Positions 19,214 to 29,107 of a DNA stretch of 64,000 bases are shown piece by piece. Source of the DNA: Erwinia tracheiphila (lineage in GTDB: Bacteria; Pseudomonadota; Gammaproteobacteria; Enterobacterales; Enterobacteriaceae). Each line of letters starts with the position of its first letter. Positions within the stretch are counted from its first letter, which is position 1. The position numbers were made by a program, and so were the translations under genes. Below the pieces are notes generated by a model that worked only from the letters and a program-made list of their open reading frames with translations, made no database searches and was not told the origin of the DNA. The stretch lies in assembly GCF_021365465.1 (NCBI RefSeq), contig NZ_CP089932.1:1674001-1738000 (forward strand), read 5' to 3'.

Positions 19214-20170
19214 ATGAATGATAAAATTCCTGTTGGCATCGGTGCCTGTCTGCTTGGGGATAATGTTCGTTTTGATGGCGGCCATAAGCGCTGCGCATTT
19301 GCTGCGCTGGAGCTTGCGCCCTTTATGCGCTACCAGCCCGTTTACCCTGAAATGGCGATTGGCCTGCCAGCGCCCTGTCCGGCACTGCGTCTTGTGGAAA
19401 TACAAGAGGGAGCCGTGGAGCTAAGGTTCAGCAACGGCGAGGGCAGCCCGGTGACGGAGGCGATGCAAAATTTCGCCGAAAAAAGAATAGCTTCCTTACA
19501 CCATCTTTGCGGTTACATAGTCTGCACGAAATCCCCCAGCTGTGGTATGGAGCGTGTGAGGGTTTATCAGCCGGAAAACAATAACAATCGTAAAGAGGGT
19601 GTGGGTATCTTTACCCGGGAACTTATGGCGCAAATGCCCTGGCTACCGGTCGAGGAAGATGGTCGCCTGCACGCTCCGCTACTGCGGGAGAACTTTATTG
19701 AACGCGTTTACACGCTTCATGAATTCAATGAAATGTGGCGGAGCGGGCTCACGCGGGGCAAGCTGATTGCCTTCCACAGCCGTTACAAATTGCTGCTGCT
19801 GGCACATTCACAACCTGAATATCGCAAAATAGGCCGTTTTGTGGCAGCAATTGAAGAATGGCCATCGCTGGAAGCTTACGCTTTTGAATACCGCCAGAGG
19901 CTAATGGATTTGCTTAAAAAGCAGGCGTCAAGAGGTAACCACACCAACGTGCTGTCCCATGTTCAGGGTTACTTTAGCCCGCGACTGACCTCAAAACAAC
20001 GCCAGGAGATGGCCTCGCTGATAGATAACTATCGCCAGGGATTACAGCCACTGCTGGTCCCAATCACCTTGCTGAAGCATTACATGGCGGAATATCCCGA
20101 CCCTTACCTGACGCAGCAGCGCTACTTCGAACCCTATCCGGAAGCGCTGCGCCTGCGTTACGGTCACTGA
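19214..20170 (+). CDS. ybgA: YbgA family protein with DUF523 and DUF1722 domains
   Basis: A 318-residue two-domain protein. The N-terminal DUF523 part (about 1-150) starts VGIGACLLGDNVRFDGGHKR and has the Cys motif CTKSPSCGM; members of this family include thiouracil desulfurases that use an Fe-S cluster. The C-terminal DUF1722 part (about 185-300) corresponds to the single-domain E. coli YbgA (169 aa). It is immediately upstream of phrB (21 bp), suggesting an operon and a link to nucleobase or UV damage. Activity on thiolated pyrimidines is only an inference. Confidence 0.9.
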   Translation: MNDKIPVGIGACLLGDNVRFDGGHKRCAFAALELAPFMRYQPVYPEMAIGLPAPCPALRLVEIQEGAVELRFSNGEGSPVTEAMQNFAEKRIASLHHLCGYIVCTKSPSCGMERVRVYQPENNNNRKEGVGIFTRELMAQMPWLPVEEDGRLHAPLLRENFIERVYTLHEFNEMWRSGLTRGKLIAFHSRYKLLLLAHSQPEYRKIGRFVAAIEEWPSLEAYAFEYRQRLMDLLKKQASRGNHTNVLSHVQGYFSPRLTSKQRQEMASLIDNYRQGLQPLLVPITLLKHYMAEYPDPYLTQQRYFEPYPEALRLRYGH

Positions 20171-20191
20171 TTAACGATTTCAGGGAGCGTT

Positions 20192-21613
20192 ATGGCCACT
20201 CATTTGGTCTGGCTGCGCAACGATCTGCGCATCCACGATAATACAGCACTTCACGCCGCCTGCCGGGACAGCGACGCCAGGGTGCTGGCACTGTTTATTG
20301 CCACGCCGCAGCAGTGGCATTCACATGTGATGGCCCCCAGGCAGGCAGCGTTTATTTATCAAAGTTTGCAGGATGTTCAACAATCTCTTGCGGAAAAGGG
20401 GATTCCGCTACATTTCCTGCAGTGCCGGGATTTCGATGCCTCGGTTTCTGAGCTGGCATCGTTTTGTCAGGCGCATAATATTGAGCGGATGTTTTATAAC
20501 TATCAGTATGAAGTGAATGAACGCCAGCGCGACGCGAGGGTGGAACGCGCCCTTTCCGAACTTGATATTATCTCACAGGGGTTTGACGACAGCCTGCTGC
20601 TGGCACCGGGCAGCGTGCTGACCGGCAGCGGTGAGATGTATAAAGTATTTACGCCCTTTAGTAAGGCGCTCGTGCGGCGTCTTAAGGAAGGCGTGCCGGA
20701 ATGTCTGCCTGTGCCTAAAGCACGGGAGAACGCACCGCTGAAAAAAACGCCGACGCTTAAACCCTTCGATTACCCCAGTGAAGCCTTTGACGACCAGCTT
20801 TTCCCCGCTGGTGAAGCTGCGGCACTGAAACGACTGCGGGCATTTTGCCAGCAGCCTGCTGCTGATTATCCTCAGCAACGCGACATCCCGGCCGTGGATG
20901 GCACCAGTCGTCTTTCCGTTTATCTGGCCACTGGGGTACTTTCACCGCGCCAGTGCCTGAATCGCTTACTGCGTGAGCATGCTGACGGGCTGGATAACAG
21001 CCGTATTTTTGTCTGGCTTAACGAGCTGATTTGGCGCGAGTTCTATCGACACTTACTGGTTGCCTGGCCGTCACTGTGCCGCCATCAGCCGTTTATCGGC
21101 TGGACGGAAAAAGTGAAATGGCAGCAGAATGGACGTCACCTTGAGGCCTGGCAACAGGGAAAAACCGGATACCCTGTTGTTGATGCTGCCATGCGTCAGC
21201 TTAATGCGCTTGGCTGGATGCATAACCGTTTACGGATGATCGTCGCCAGTTTTCTGGTCAAAGACCTGCTGATTGACTGGCGCGAAGGCGAACGCTATTT
21301 CATGTCGCAGTTAATTGATGGCGATTTGGCGGCTAACAACGGCGGATGGCAATGGGCCGCCTCCTGCGGTACCGATGCCGCACCTTACTTTCGCATTTTC
21401 AACCCCACCACGCAGGGCGAGCGTTTTGATGAAGAAGGGGCGTTTATCCGCCAGTGGCTACCGGAACTGAAAGCGGTGCCGAAACAGCATATTCATCAGC
21501 CGCAGGCATGGGCAAAAAAACACGGGGTCTCGCTGGATTATCCACAACCGATTGTCGATCACAAAGAAGCGCGAAAGACCACTCTGGCGGCGTTTGAAGC
21601 AGCCAGAAAATAG
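20192..21613 (+). CDS. phrB: Deoxyribodipyrimidine (CPD) photolyase
   Basis: Light-dependent flavoenzyme that splits cyclobutane pyrimidine dimers. The 473-residue product (E. coli 472) begins MATHLVWLRNDLRIHDNTAL, the antenna-binding domain, and has the FAD-binding C-terminal half with WLNELIWREFYRHLL, the conserved Trp electron-transfer residues, and GDLAANNGGWQWAASCGTD. GGGAGCG precedes the ATG. Intact. Confidence 0.97.
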   Translation: MATHLVWLRNDLRIHDNTALHAACRDSDARVLALFIATPQQWHSHVMAPRQAAFIYQSLQDVQQSLAEKGIPLHFLQCRDFDASVSELASFCQAHNIERMFYNYQYEVNERQRDARVERALSELDIISQGFDDSLLLAPGSVLTGSGEMYKVFTPFSKALVRRLKEGVPECLPVPKARENAPLKKTPTLKPFDYPSEAFDDQLFPAGEAAALKRLRAFCQQPAADYPQQRDIPAVDGTSRLSVYLATGVLSPRQCLNRLLREHADGLDNSRIFVWLNELIWREFYRHLLVAWPSLCRHQPFIGWTEKVKWQQNGRHLEAWQQGKTGYPVVDAAMRQLNALGWMHNRLRMIVASFLVKDLLIDWREGERYFMSQLIDGDLAANNGGWQWAASCGTDAAPYFRIFNPTTQGERFDEEGAFIRQWLPELKAVPKQHIHQPQAWAKKHGVSLDYPQPIVDHKEARKTTLAAFEAARK

Positions 21614-21728
21614 CCCCTCGTTAACGGGCGGTCACCGCCGCCCGTTCTCATCATTTGCCTCGTCTGCTATTGTTGCCACAACCGCCACGAGCCGGTCCGC
21701 TTAAGGCCGCCCACTGTCAGGAGAAATC

Positions 21729-22472
21729 ATGCGAAATACCGAGTTGGAGCACCTTGTTAACCAGCAACTCAATACTCAGGCTTTCAGCGACTATGCGCCC
21801 AACGGACTGCAGGTCGAAGGGCGTAGTGAAGTGCAAAAAATTGTCACCGGCGTCACCGCCTGTCAGGCGCTGCTGGACGAAGCGGTGCGCCTTGAAGCCG
21901 ATGCGGTGTTAGTCCATCACGGCTACTTCTGGAAGAATGAAGCGCAAACAATAAAAGGAATGAAACGCAACCGGCTAAAAACGTTGCTGGCTAACGACAT
22001 CAATCTTTTTGGCTGGCATTTGCCCCTTGACGCACACCCCCAGTTGGGAAATAACGCACAGCTGGCGAAAGATTTAGGCATCAAGGTCGTTGGTGAAGTG
22101 ATGCCGCTTGTACCCTGGGGCGAGCTGGCGGAGCCAGTATCCGGCGCATGGCTGGCGGCAAAACTCACCGATGTTCTGGGGCGCGAGCCATTGCACTGCG
22201 GCGAGAACGGCCCGCAGCGGATTAAGCGCATTGCATGGTGTTCGGGGGGGGGGCAGGGTTTTATCGATGCGGCGGCGGACTTTGGCGTCGATGCTTTTAT
22301 CACCGGAGAAGTGTCGGAACAAACCATTCACAGCGCCCGTGAACAGGGCTTGCATTTCTTTGCGGCAGGACATCATGCGACTGAACGTGGCGGGATAAGG
22401 GCATTGGGGGAATGGCTGGCAGAACATTATTCGCTGGACGTTACCTTTATCGATATCGCTAACCCTGCCTGA
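21729..22472 (+). CDS. ybgI: Nif3-like metal-binding hydrolase YbgI (DUF34)
   Basis: NIF3/DUF34 family protein of 247 residues, a dinuclear-metal toroidal hexamer in E. coli; annotated as GTP cyclohydrolase I type 2 homolog, with true role unsettled. Conserved metal-site segments are VHHGYFWKNE and the C-terminal AGHHATERGG. The gene is in frame, but contains a run of ten G at 22244-22253 encoding the Gly tract of CSGGGQG. It precedes pxpBCA as in E. coli; dtpD (ybgH), which lies between phrB and ybgI there, is absent. Confidence 0.95.
   Translation: MRNTELEHLVNQQLNTQAFSDYAPNGLQVEGRSEVQKIVTGVTACQALLDEAVRLEADAVLVHHGYFWKNEAQTIKGMKRNRLKTLLANDINLFGWHLPLDAHPQLGNNAQLAKDLGIKVVGEVMPLVPWGELAEPVSGAWLAAKLTDVLGREPLHCGENGPQRIKRIAWCSGGGQGFIDAAADFGVDAFITGEVSEQTIHSAREQGLHFFAAGHHATERGGIRALGEWLAEHYSLDVTFIDIANPA
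22244..22253. repeat. Ten-G homopolymer inside ybgI
   Basis: Ten consecutive G within the codons of the conserved CSGGGQG segment. The reading frame is intact at this length; gain or loss of one base would truncate YbgI after about residue 180. Confidence 0.95.
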
Positions 22473-22585
22473 CTGGCTGGACGGCCGCCCAGGCCGTCCG
22501 CACCTTGTGTTGACACATTAATAACATTTCCGCATAACTATTACCCTCTGAATACGCTGCTCCGAAACCCGTCTGGAGGTTTATT

Positions 22586-23242
22586 TTGCAACAAGCGCGT
22601 TGTTACCTGCTGGGCGAGCGTGCGGTCGTGCTGGAGCTTTCTCCCCCTGTCACCCTGCACACCCAGCAACGAATCTGGGGCTTAACTGCACAACTGCTGG
22701 ACTGCGTTGAGGTGTCAGAAGCCATCCCCGGCATGAATAACATTACCGTCATTCTCCGCGAACCACAGCAGATGACGTTGCAGGCCGTGGCGTGGTTGCA
22801 GGAATGGTGGGAAAAAAGCGAGGTGCAGGAAATCCTCCCGCGTCAGGCAGAGATCCCAGTGGTCTATGGTGGTGGTGCCGGGCCTGATTTACAGGAGGTT
22901 GCCCGGCACAGCGGATTAACCCCACAGCAGGTGGTGGAGGCCCATGCCAGTGCGTGCTACCAGGTTTATTTTATTGGTTTCCAGCCTGACTTTCCCTATT
23001 TCGCTGGACTTAATCCTCACTTACATACGCCGCGCCGGGCCGAGCCGCGGGTCAGGGTACCCGCGGGTTCTGTCGGTATTGGCGGCAGTCAGACCGGCAT
23101 TTATCCGTTCTCTGCTCCGGGGGGGTGGCAGCTCATTGGGCAAACTGATCAGGTGCTATTCAATGCTGATAACCGGCCTCCAGCGTATCTCCGGCCCGGT
23201 GACAGCGTGCGCTTTTTGCCGCAGAAGGGGGGCGTATGCTGA
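22586..23242 (+). CDS. pxpB: 5-oxoprolinase subunit PxpB
   Basis: Subunit of the ATP-dependent 5-oxoprolinase PxpABC (formerly YbgJ), which opens 5-oxoproline to glutamate. The 218-residue KipI-like protein has [14 protein letters not shown] and [18 protein letters not shown] signatures. TTG at 22586 is the start, with GGAGG 9 bases upstream. It overlaps pxpC by 7 bases. A seven-G run occurs near 23119. Intact, but the pathway lacks a whole PxpA. Confidence 0.93.
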   Translation: MQQARCYLLGERAVVLELSPPVTLHTQQRIWGLTAQLLDCVEVSEAIPGMNNITVILREPQQMTLQAVAWLQEWWEKSEVQEILPRQAEIPVVYGGGAGPDLQEVARHSGLTPQQVVEAHASACYQVYFIGFQPDFPYFAGLNPHLHTPRRAEPRVRVPAGSVGIGGSQTGIYPFSAPGGWQLIGQTDQVLFNADNRPPAYLRPGDSVRFLPQKGGVC

Positions 23243-24174
23243 AAATCATTCGTGCGGGTATCAGCACAACCTTACAGGATGCGGGGCGCTGTGGCTGGCG
23301 GCTGTATGGCGTTGGTAGCAGTGGCGTGCTGGACAGACCGGCGATGGAAACGGCCAATCTGCTGGTGGGCAATGCGCCAGGCAGCGCCGTCTTGGAAATT
23401 ACGCTGGGGCAATTCTGTGCTGAATTTACGCGAGACGGCTGGATTGCCCTGACGGGCGCGCACTGCGATGCAGTGCTCAACGAACAACCAGTGTGGACCG
23501 GTTGGCGTAGCGCAGTGAAAAAAGGGCAGCGACTGACCCTGAAAATGCCCCTGCGCGGCATGCGCAGCTATCTGGCGCTGGATAGCGGTTTTGCTGTTGA
23601 ACCTGTGCTGGATTCGTGCAGCACGCATGTAAAAGCCGGTTTTGGTGGCTTTGCCGGTCGCCGGATAGAAGATGGCGATTGTTTGCCGCAGAGTCAGCCA
23701 GAAAGACGGTTTACCCGGGCCGCAGGGGTACGGCAGCTGCTTTTCAGTAACCGCGTACGTGCCGTGGTGGGGCCGGAATACACTGAGTTCAGCCCGGAAA
23801 GTCGGGCACTATTCTGGCGCTCTGCGTGGCAGCTCAATCCGCAAAGCAACAGGATGGGGTATCGGCTTCAGGGCAGTCCGCTGATACGGGAAAATCCGCG
23901 TGAAATGCTGTCGCACGGATTATTGCCCGGCGTGGTTCAGGTACCCCCGAACGGTCAACCCATAGTGCTGATAGCCGATGCGCAAACCACGGGTGGTTAT
24001 CCGCGTATCGCCTGCGTGATTGAAGCCGACCTTTATCATCTTGCCCAGCTTCGGCTCGGTGAGCCGGTTCACTTTATGCGTTGCTCAACGCAAGAGGCGC
24101 TGCTGGCAATGCGTAACCAGCGAGGCAGCCTGCAACAGATAGCCTGGGGGCTGCAAAATGAAAATCGATCTTAA
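23236..24174 (+). CDS. pxpC: 5-oxoprolinase subunit PxpC
   Basis: Carboxyltransferase-like (KipA/YbgK) subunit of 5-oxoprolinase, 312 residues. Recognisable segments include [16 protein letters not shown] and [18 protein letters not shown] near the N-terminus and the C-terminal [19 protein letters not shown]. Start and stop overlap pxpB and pxpA (7 and 17 bases), showing a translationally coupled operon. Intact. Confidence 0.94.
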   Translation: MLKIIRAGISTTLQDAGRCGWRLYGVGSSGVLDRPAMETANLLVGNAPGSAVLEITLGQFCAEFTRDGWIALTGAHCDAVLNEQPVWTGWRSAVKKGQRLTLKMPLRGMRSYLALDSGFAVEPVLDSCSTHVKAGFGGFAGRRIEDGDCLPQSQPERRFTRAAGVRQLLFSNRVRAVVGPEYTEFSPESRALFWRSAWQLNPQSNRMGYRLQGSPLIRENPREMLSHGLLPGVVQVPPNGQPIVLIADAQTTGGYPRIACVIEADLYHLAQLRLGEPVHFMRCSTQEALLAMRNQRGSLQQIAWGLQNENRS

Positions 24175-24896
24175 TGCCGATCTGGGTGAAGGCGGCGAAA
24201 ATGACCATGCACTGCTGAAGCTGGTTTCTTCAGCGAATATCGCCTGTGGTTATCATGCCGGAGACGCGATAACCATGCGGCAAAGTGTGATTTGGGCGCT
24301 GGAGTCGGGCGTGGCTATCGGTGCACATCCTGGCTTTCCCGATCGTGAAAACTTCGGCCGCACGGCCATGCAGCTTTCCCCGGAAACCGTCTGTAGCCAG
24401 GTGATTGCTCAGATTGGCGCACTGCAGGCGATTGCCCGAAGCGAAGGTGGCCAGCTGATCCACGTGAAACCCCATGGCATGCTGTACAACCAGTCGGCTC
24501 AGGAACCTGCACTGGCCGCTGCCATTGCGCGAGCGGTGTGCGCTGTCGATCCGGCGCTGATTCTGGTAGGCCTTGCAGGCAGTCAGTCAATCCGCGCGGC
24601 CAGAGTGCTGGGGCTGAGGACACGGCAGGAGGTCTTTGCCGATCTGCAGTTATCAGGATGATGGAACACTGGTTCCCCGTTCACATCCGGGGGCGTTGCT
24701 GGAAAGTGCGGACCAGGCAATTGCGCAGACGCTATCAATGATCCAGACCGGAAAAGTCCGCAGTCATCACGGTAATCCGGTGAACGTTACTGCTGAAACG
24801 GTTTGTCTGCACGGTGACGGTGCGCACGCGCTAAACTTTGCCGTGCAGCTATGTGACGCCTTTGCGCAACACGACATCATGGTGACCAGCGGCTGA
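24158..24896 (+). pseudogene. pxpA: 5-oxoprolinase subunit PxpA, single-base frameshift
   Basis: LamB/YcsF-family subunit (YbgL). The first 162 codons are intact ([20 protein letters not shown] ... TRQEVFAD), then an apparent one-base insertion in GATCTGCAG at about 24644 shifts the frame and the ribosome meets TGA at 24659-24661. The remaining C-terminal 80 or so codons ([18 protein letters not shown] ... ETVCLHGDGAHALNF) continue undamaged in the next frame to 24896. The lesion looks recent. Without PxpA the PxpABC enzyme should be inactive. Confidence 0.92.
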
Positions 24897-24962
24897 CCCT
24901 TAGCAGGCGTTATCAGCCTGATTGTTGCGGGCTGAACATTCTCTCTGACAGGAATAACTTAG

Positions 24963-25444
24963 TTAAATTCTGCTTTTCAGAATGCCGCAGTGGAAGTTCT
25001 CCAGATCGTGCCGTTGCCAGATGGCGCGCACGCCGCTGCCGGAGATAAACACGCCTTTTTTACGCAGCTCATTACTGGTCCGGTGCTGCCCTGGGGCCGG
25101 GAACTCAACGGCATATTCAACAACCGCGCATTCAGTCGCTTCATCGGCGCGGTTTTTCAGGCCGGGCACCCGGCGGTTCTGGTTAACCAGTGCGTCAATG
25201 CCACCTTCTGTCGCCAGTTCCTGATAGCGGTAGAAGGTGTCGCGTGACACGCCCATGATTTCACAGGCTGTTGAGACGTTACCGGGTTATTCGGCGAGAT
25301 TGAGCAGGCCGGCTTTGTGTTTGATGACAGGATTGTGAGTATCAAGCATGAGAGTGACCTCGTGTTTTGTATAAGGATTCGACACCCATATCAAAACCGG
25401 TAGCTCTCAACCTTTCAGAGTCCGGTGTCAGATCACGTCGTGAC
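24963..25444 (-). mobile_element. IS481-family insertion sequence remnant
   Basis: On the minus strand the transposase N-terminus is readable from ATG at 25348-25350: MLDTHNPVIKHKAGLLNLAE, an in-frame TAA, then PGNVSTACEIMGVSRDTFYRYQ and RTSNELRKKGVFISGSGVR. This is the helix-turn-helix part of an IS481-family transposase. The open part is 24963-25256. Homology stops near 25001 (after LENF), so the DDE catalytic domain is gone. The upstream end near 25428-25444 (GTGTCAGATCACGTCGTGAC) resembles an IS481 terminal repeat. Non-functional. Confidence 0.85.
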
Positions 25445-25662
25445 TAATACATCTTAAAAAGCACAAAGCTAAAGTGCGGTGCGATGGTTTTATCCATATT
25501 CCTTATCTGCCCGGACAGGTTATCAGGCAGGTTGTGTTGCCAGCATGTCCTTACCGACGGTGACGCTGCCGCTGGAAATGGTGCTAAGTATTGCCCTGAG
25601 CGTGGAACATGATATACGCCAGGAAGGCGGCGCAACACATTAACCGTAAAAGGATGAGATAA
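25445..25662. other. Short spacer before nei, possible 3' gene scrap
   Basis: A plus-strand frame ending at TAA (about 25642) reads MSLPTVTLPLEMVLSIALSV and a few more residues. It may be the tail of a gene cut by the IS481 insertion or deletion. It is not recognised. Confidence 0.3.
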
Positions 25663-26446
25663 ATGCCAGAAGGGCCGGAAATCCGCCGTGCGGCGGACAA
25701 ACTGAAAAAAGCGATCAAAGGAAAAACGCTGACGGCGGTCTGGTTTGCTTTTCCGCAGCTAAAAACCGATGAACCTTCGCCGGGCGGCGAACGGATTGAG
25801 GCGATTGAAACGCGTGGAAAAGCCATGCTGACTCATTTTTCTAACGGGTTAGTTCTTTACACCCATAACCAGCTTTACGGCGTCTGGCGCGTGGTCAGCA
25901 CCGGTAAAGAGCCTGAGACAAATCGCGTACTGCGCCTGCGGCTGACGACGAAGGACAAAACGTTACTGCTTTACAGCGCGTCGGATATTGAGCTACTGAA
26001 TGCCGATACGCTGGTGGCCCATCTGTTTCTGTTGCGTGCAGGCCCGGACGTGCTGGATATGACCTTAACCAGAGAAGAGGTGGCCGAACGACTGCTGCCT
26101 TCCCGTTCCCGGCGGCACCAGTTTAGCAGTTTGCTGCTCGAACAGTCCTTCCTCGCCGGGTTGGGCAATATCTGCGGGTGGAGATTCTCTGGCAGGCAGG
26201 TTTGGCACCCCGGCACCATGCGCAGGACCTGACTCCCCGGCAGCTGGCAGCACTGTCGGATACGCTAGGTGATATTCCACGTTTGTCTTACCAGACGCGC
26301 GGGAAGGGAAAGGAAAATAAACACCACAGGGTGTTATTCAGTTTTAAGGTTGTTCATCGGGCAGGTAAGGGGTGTGAGCGATGCGGGGGAAACATTGAGA
26401 AAACGACACACGCACGTTTTACCGGTGTCCGGGCTGCCAGAAATAA
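25663..26446 (+). pseudogene. nei: Endonuclease VIII Nei, two frameshifts
   Basis: DNA glycosylase/AP lyase for oxidised pyrimidines. The N-terminus is correct, with catalytic Pro2-Glu3 ([20 protein letters not shown]). At about 26169 one base is missing in the codons for [11 protein letters not shown], sending translation to a stop at 26230-26232. The next part ([18 protein letters not shown] ... [12 protein letters not shown]) is in another frame, and a second one-base change near 26415 separates it from the zinc-finger end [12 protein letters not shown]. The zinc finger is lost from every single-frame product, so the gene is inactive. Confidence 0.92.
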
Positions 26447-26469
26447 AAAAAGCGCCGCAGGTGCGGCGC
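26445..26469 (-). terminator. gltA intrinsic terminator
   Basis: On the minus strand GCGCCGC and GCGGCGC pair around a 4-base loop followed by seven T, 10 bases after the gltA stop. It overlaps the last bases of the nei remnant. Confidence 0.93.
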
Positions 26470-26479
26470 GATAGCAGAG

Positions 26480-27763
26480 TTACTTCGCTATATTGGATTT
26501 AAAATCACGCTTGTCGTAACCGGTATAAAGTTGACGCGGACGGGCAATTTTAACGCCGTCATCGTGCATCTCTTTCCAGTGTGCAATCCAGCCTACGGTG
26601 CGGGCCATGGCGAAGATGACGGTAAACATCGAGGAAGGAATCCCCATTGCTTTCAGAATCAGTCCTGAATAGAAATCAACGTTCGGGTAGAGTTTGCGTT
26701 CAATAAAGTAGGGATCGTTAAGCGCAATATACTCCAGTTCCATGGCGACTTCCAGCAGGTCATCTTTCATACCCAGCTCTTTCAACACTTCGTGACAGGT
26801 TTCACGCATTACGGTCGCACGCGGATCGTAGTTCTTATACACGCGGTGGCCGAAGCCCATCAGGCGGAAGGAATCATTCTTGTCTTTGGCACGACGCAGG
26901 AACTCAGGAATGTGATCAACCGTGCTAATTTCTTCCAGCATACGCAGGCAGGCTTCGTTGGCACCACCATGTGCAGGCCCCCACAGCGAAGCGATACCTG
27001 CCGCGATACAGGCAAACGGGTTTGCGCCAGAAGAACCCGCGGTACGCACGGTAGAGGTGGATGCATTCTGTTCGTGATCGGCGTGCAGGATCAGGATACG
27101 GTCCATGGCGCGCTCAAGCACCGGGTTCACCACATAGTTTTCACATGGCGTGGAGAACATCATGTTGAGGAAGTTACCGGCATAAGAAAGATCGTTGCGC
27201 GGATAAACGAACGGCTGACCAATTGAATATTTGTAACACATTGCGGCAACCGTCGGCATTTTAGACAGCAGGCGGAAGGCGGCAATTTCGCGATGACGTT
27301 CGATGTTGACGTCCATGGCGTCATGGTAGAAAGCTGCCAGTGCGCCAGTCACGCCGCACATAACCGCCATCGGGTGTGAGTCACGTCGGAAGCCACGAAA
27401 CAGATGATGTATCTGCTCATGGATCATGGTGTGGCGGGTTACGATAGTTTTGAATTCATCAAACTGTTCTTTAGTTGGCGCTTCACCATTGAGCAGGATA
27501 TAGCACACTTCCAGGTAGTTAGAGTGAAGGGCAAGCTGATCAATAGGAAAACCACGATGAAGCAGAATACCCTCGTCACCGTCAATATAGGTGATTTTGG
27601 ATTCGCAGGACGCAGTGGAGGTGAATCCTGGATCGAAAGTGAAATAGCCTTTAGAACCCAAAGCTCGGACATCAATTTCTTGCTGGCCTAATGTGCCACT
27701 CAGCACATCAAGTTCAATAGCCGCTTCGCCGGGTAGGTTAAGCGTTGCCTTTTTATCAGCCAT
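26480..27763 (-). CDS. gltA: Citrate synthase (type II, NADH-sensitive)
   Basis: Condenses acetyl-CoA and oxaloacetate to citrate. The 427-residue product equals the E. coli length. Catalytic histidines lie in [10 protein letters not shown] and [13 protein letters not shown], with the catalytic Asp further downstream. It is transcribed divergently from sdhC across a 612-bp regulatory spacer, as in E. coli. Intact. Confidence 0.98.
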   Translation of the reverse strand: MADKKATLNLPGEAAIELDVLSGTLGQQEIDVRALGSKGYFTFDPGFTSTASCESKITYIDGDEGILLHRGFPIDQLALHSNYLEVCYILLNGEAPTKEQFDEFKTIVTRHTMIHEQIHHLFRGFRRDSHPMAVMCGVTGALAAFYHDAMDVNIERHREIAAFRLLSKMPTVAAMCYKYSIGQPFVYPRNDLSYAGNFLNMMFSTPCENYVVNPVLERAMDRILILHADHEQNASTSTVRTAGSSGANPFACIAAGIASLWGPAHGGANEACLRMLEEISTVDHIPEFLRRAKDKNDSFRLMGFGHRVYKNYDPRATVMRETCHEVLKELGMKDDLLEVAMELEYIALNDPYFIERKLYPNVDFYSGLILKAMGIPSSMFTVIFAMARTVGWIAHWKEMHDDGVKIARPRQLYTGYDKRDFKSNIAK

Positions 27764-28375
27764 TTACAGTCTCCTTAGCGCCTTATCGGTGGATCTTTCA
27801 CACCTTCATAAGCCAGTTTGTCTGCGGTTGTGTTCAGGGGCACATATTCCACTCTGAGGCATCTTTATAATGTGCAGGGTACAGAGTGAAGGGCTCACGC
27901 CTCGGAGGGCAGAACTGACATCATTACGCGGTTGTTAAAGATCCGGTCTGGTCTTAACGGGCAGGTAACCATTACCTGATACTTATTATGTGCGATTTAC
28001 CAATGTTACATAACTTGTGCTTACGGGAAAGTGTATACTCATAACTTTTGTAAATCATGAGATCTTATCGTCAACTTGTAACACTTATGTTGAACTTTTG
28101 TCAAATCAGTTGATTTAATTTGTATTAAATATGAAAATGTGAGAGTGATCACTGTTCGGGGCAAATGTTCCCAAGATGTTTGTAGGGGAATTGTAATGGG
28201 TTTGTGAACCCCCTATACTTCCGCAAGGTTTCCGGAACACCCTGCCGTAGGAGCCATCCAGCGTTTTTTGCGCGGCGTTTTGACACTGGACGTTGTCGTT
28301 TTAGTGCCTGGCGCACTGTATAACGCTGCCTGACCTGCCCTCAGGACCGGAGGAAGCAAAAATAAGAAAGGCTGT
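27764..28375. promoter_or_regulatory. gltA-sdhC divergent control region
   Basis: A 612-bp AT-rich spacer with promoters for both divergent operons. In E. coli this region is controlled by ArcA, CRP, Fur/RyhB and others. A clear CRP-like site is listed separately. AT-rich GTTGA/GTCAA/GTTGATT direct elements at about 28088-28117 resemble ArcA-type repeats, but this is only suggestive. Confidence 0.6.
28138..28153. promoter_or_regulatory. CRP-like site upstream of sdhC
   Basis: TGTGA-GAGTGA-TCACT matches 9 of 10 half-site positions of the CRP consensus, 223 bp before sdhC. This fits the known cAMP-CRP control of the sdh operon in E. coli. Confidence 0.6.
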
Positions 28376-28765
28376 GTGGGCAAAACCGTGAAAAAACAAA
28401 GACCTGTCAATTTGGATCTCTCAACGATCTGGTTTCCTGTTACTGCAATTGCGTCAATTCTCCACCGTGTATCTGGCGTGATTACCTTTGTGGCCGTGGG
28501 CATACTTCTCTGGTTACTGGGTTTATCTCTCTCTTCACCCGAAGGCTTTCTCCAGGCCTCTGCCGTTATGAACAGCTTTATTGTTAAATTCATCTTCTGG
28601 GGCATTCTGACCGCACTGGCGTATCACATCGTCGGCGGCATACGTCACCTGCTGATGGACGTCGGCTGGCTGGGTGAGACATTGCCAACGGGTGCGTACT
28701 CGGCGCAAATTTCTTTTGGTATCACTGTCGTGCTTTCAATTCTGGCTGGAGTCCTCGTATGGTAA
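28376..28765 (+). CDS. sdhC: Succinate dehydrogenase cytochrome b556 subunit SdhC
   Basis: Membrane anchor of complex II with heme b and quinone sites. The 129-residue product equals E. coli SdhC and has three transmembrane helices; [10 protein letters not shown] carries the quinone-site residues and [10 protein letters not shown] the axial heme His region. The start is GTG (GTG GGC AAA ACC GTG), preceded by AAGAAAGG; the alignment [11 protein letters not shown] at residues 5-15 supports it. It overlaps sdhD by 7 bases. Confidence 0.95.
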   Translation: MGKTVKKQRPVNLDLSTIWFPVTAIASILHRVSGVITFVAVGILLWLLGLSLSSPEGFLQASAVMNSFIVKFIFWGILTALAYHIVGGIRHLLMDVGWLGETLPTGAYSAQISFGITVVLSILAGVLVW

Positions 28766-29106
28766 GCAATGCTTCTGCACTGGGTCGCAATGGCGTTCAT
28801 GACTGGCTGCTGTTGCGTGCCGCTGCCATGATCATGACCCTATATGTTCTTTATATCCTCGGTTTTATTGCGATGTCAGATCATCTTACCTGGCATATCT
28901 GGCGCGGATTTTTTTCCTCTTCCTTTACTAAGGTATTCACCCTGCTGACGTTGTTCTCCATTCTGGTACACGGCTGGATTGGCACCTGGCAGGTACTGAC
29001 AGATTACATTAAGCCGCTGGCGTTGCGTTTGTTGCTGCAGTTCGCGGTGGTGGTTGTGCTGTTAGTCTATGCAATTTATGGAACTATTGTGGTGTGGGGA
29101 GCGTAA
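28759..29106 (+). CDS. sdhD: Succinate dehydrogenase membrane anchor SdhD
   Basis: Second hydrophobic subunit of complex II, 115 residues (E. coli 115), three membrane helices, with the heme-ligand region [20 protein letters not shown]. Starts inside the sdhC stop region, implying translational coupling. Intact. Confidence 0.96.
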   Translation: MVSNASALGRNGVHDWLLLRAAAMIMTLYVLYILGFIAMSDHLTWHIWRGFFSSSFTKVFTLLTLFSILVHGWIGTWQVLTDYIKPLALRLLLQFAVVVVLLVYAIYGTIVVWGA

Positions 29107-29107
29107 C

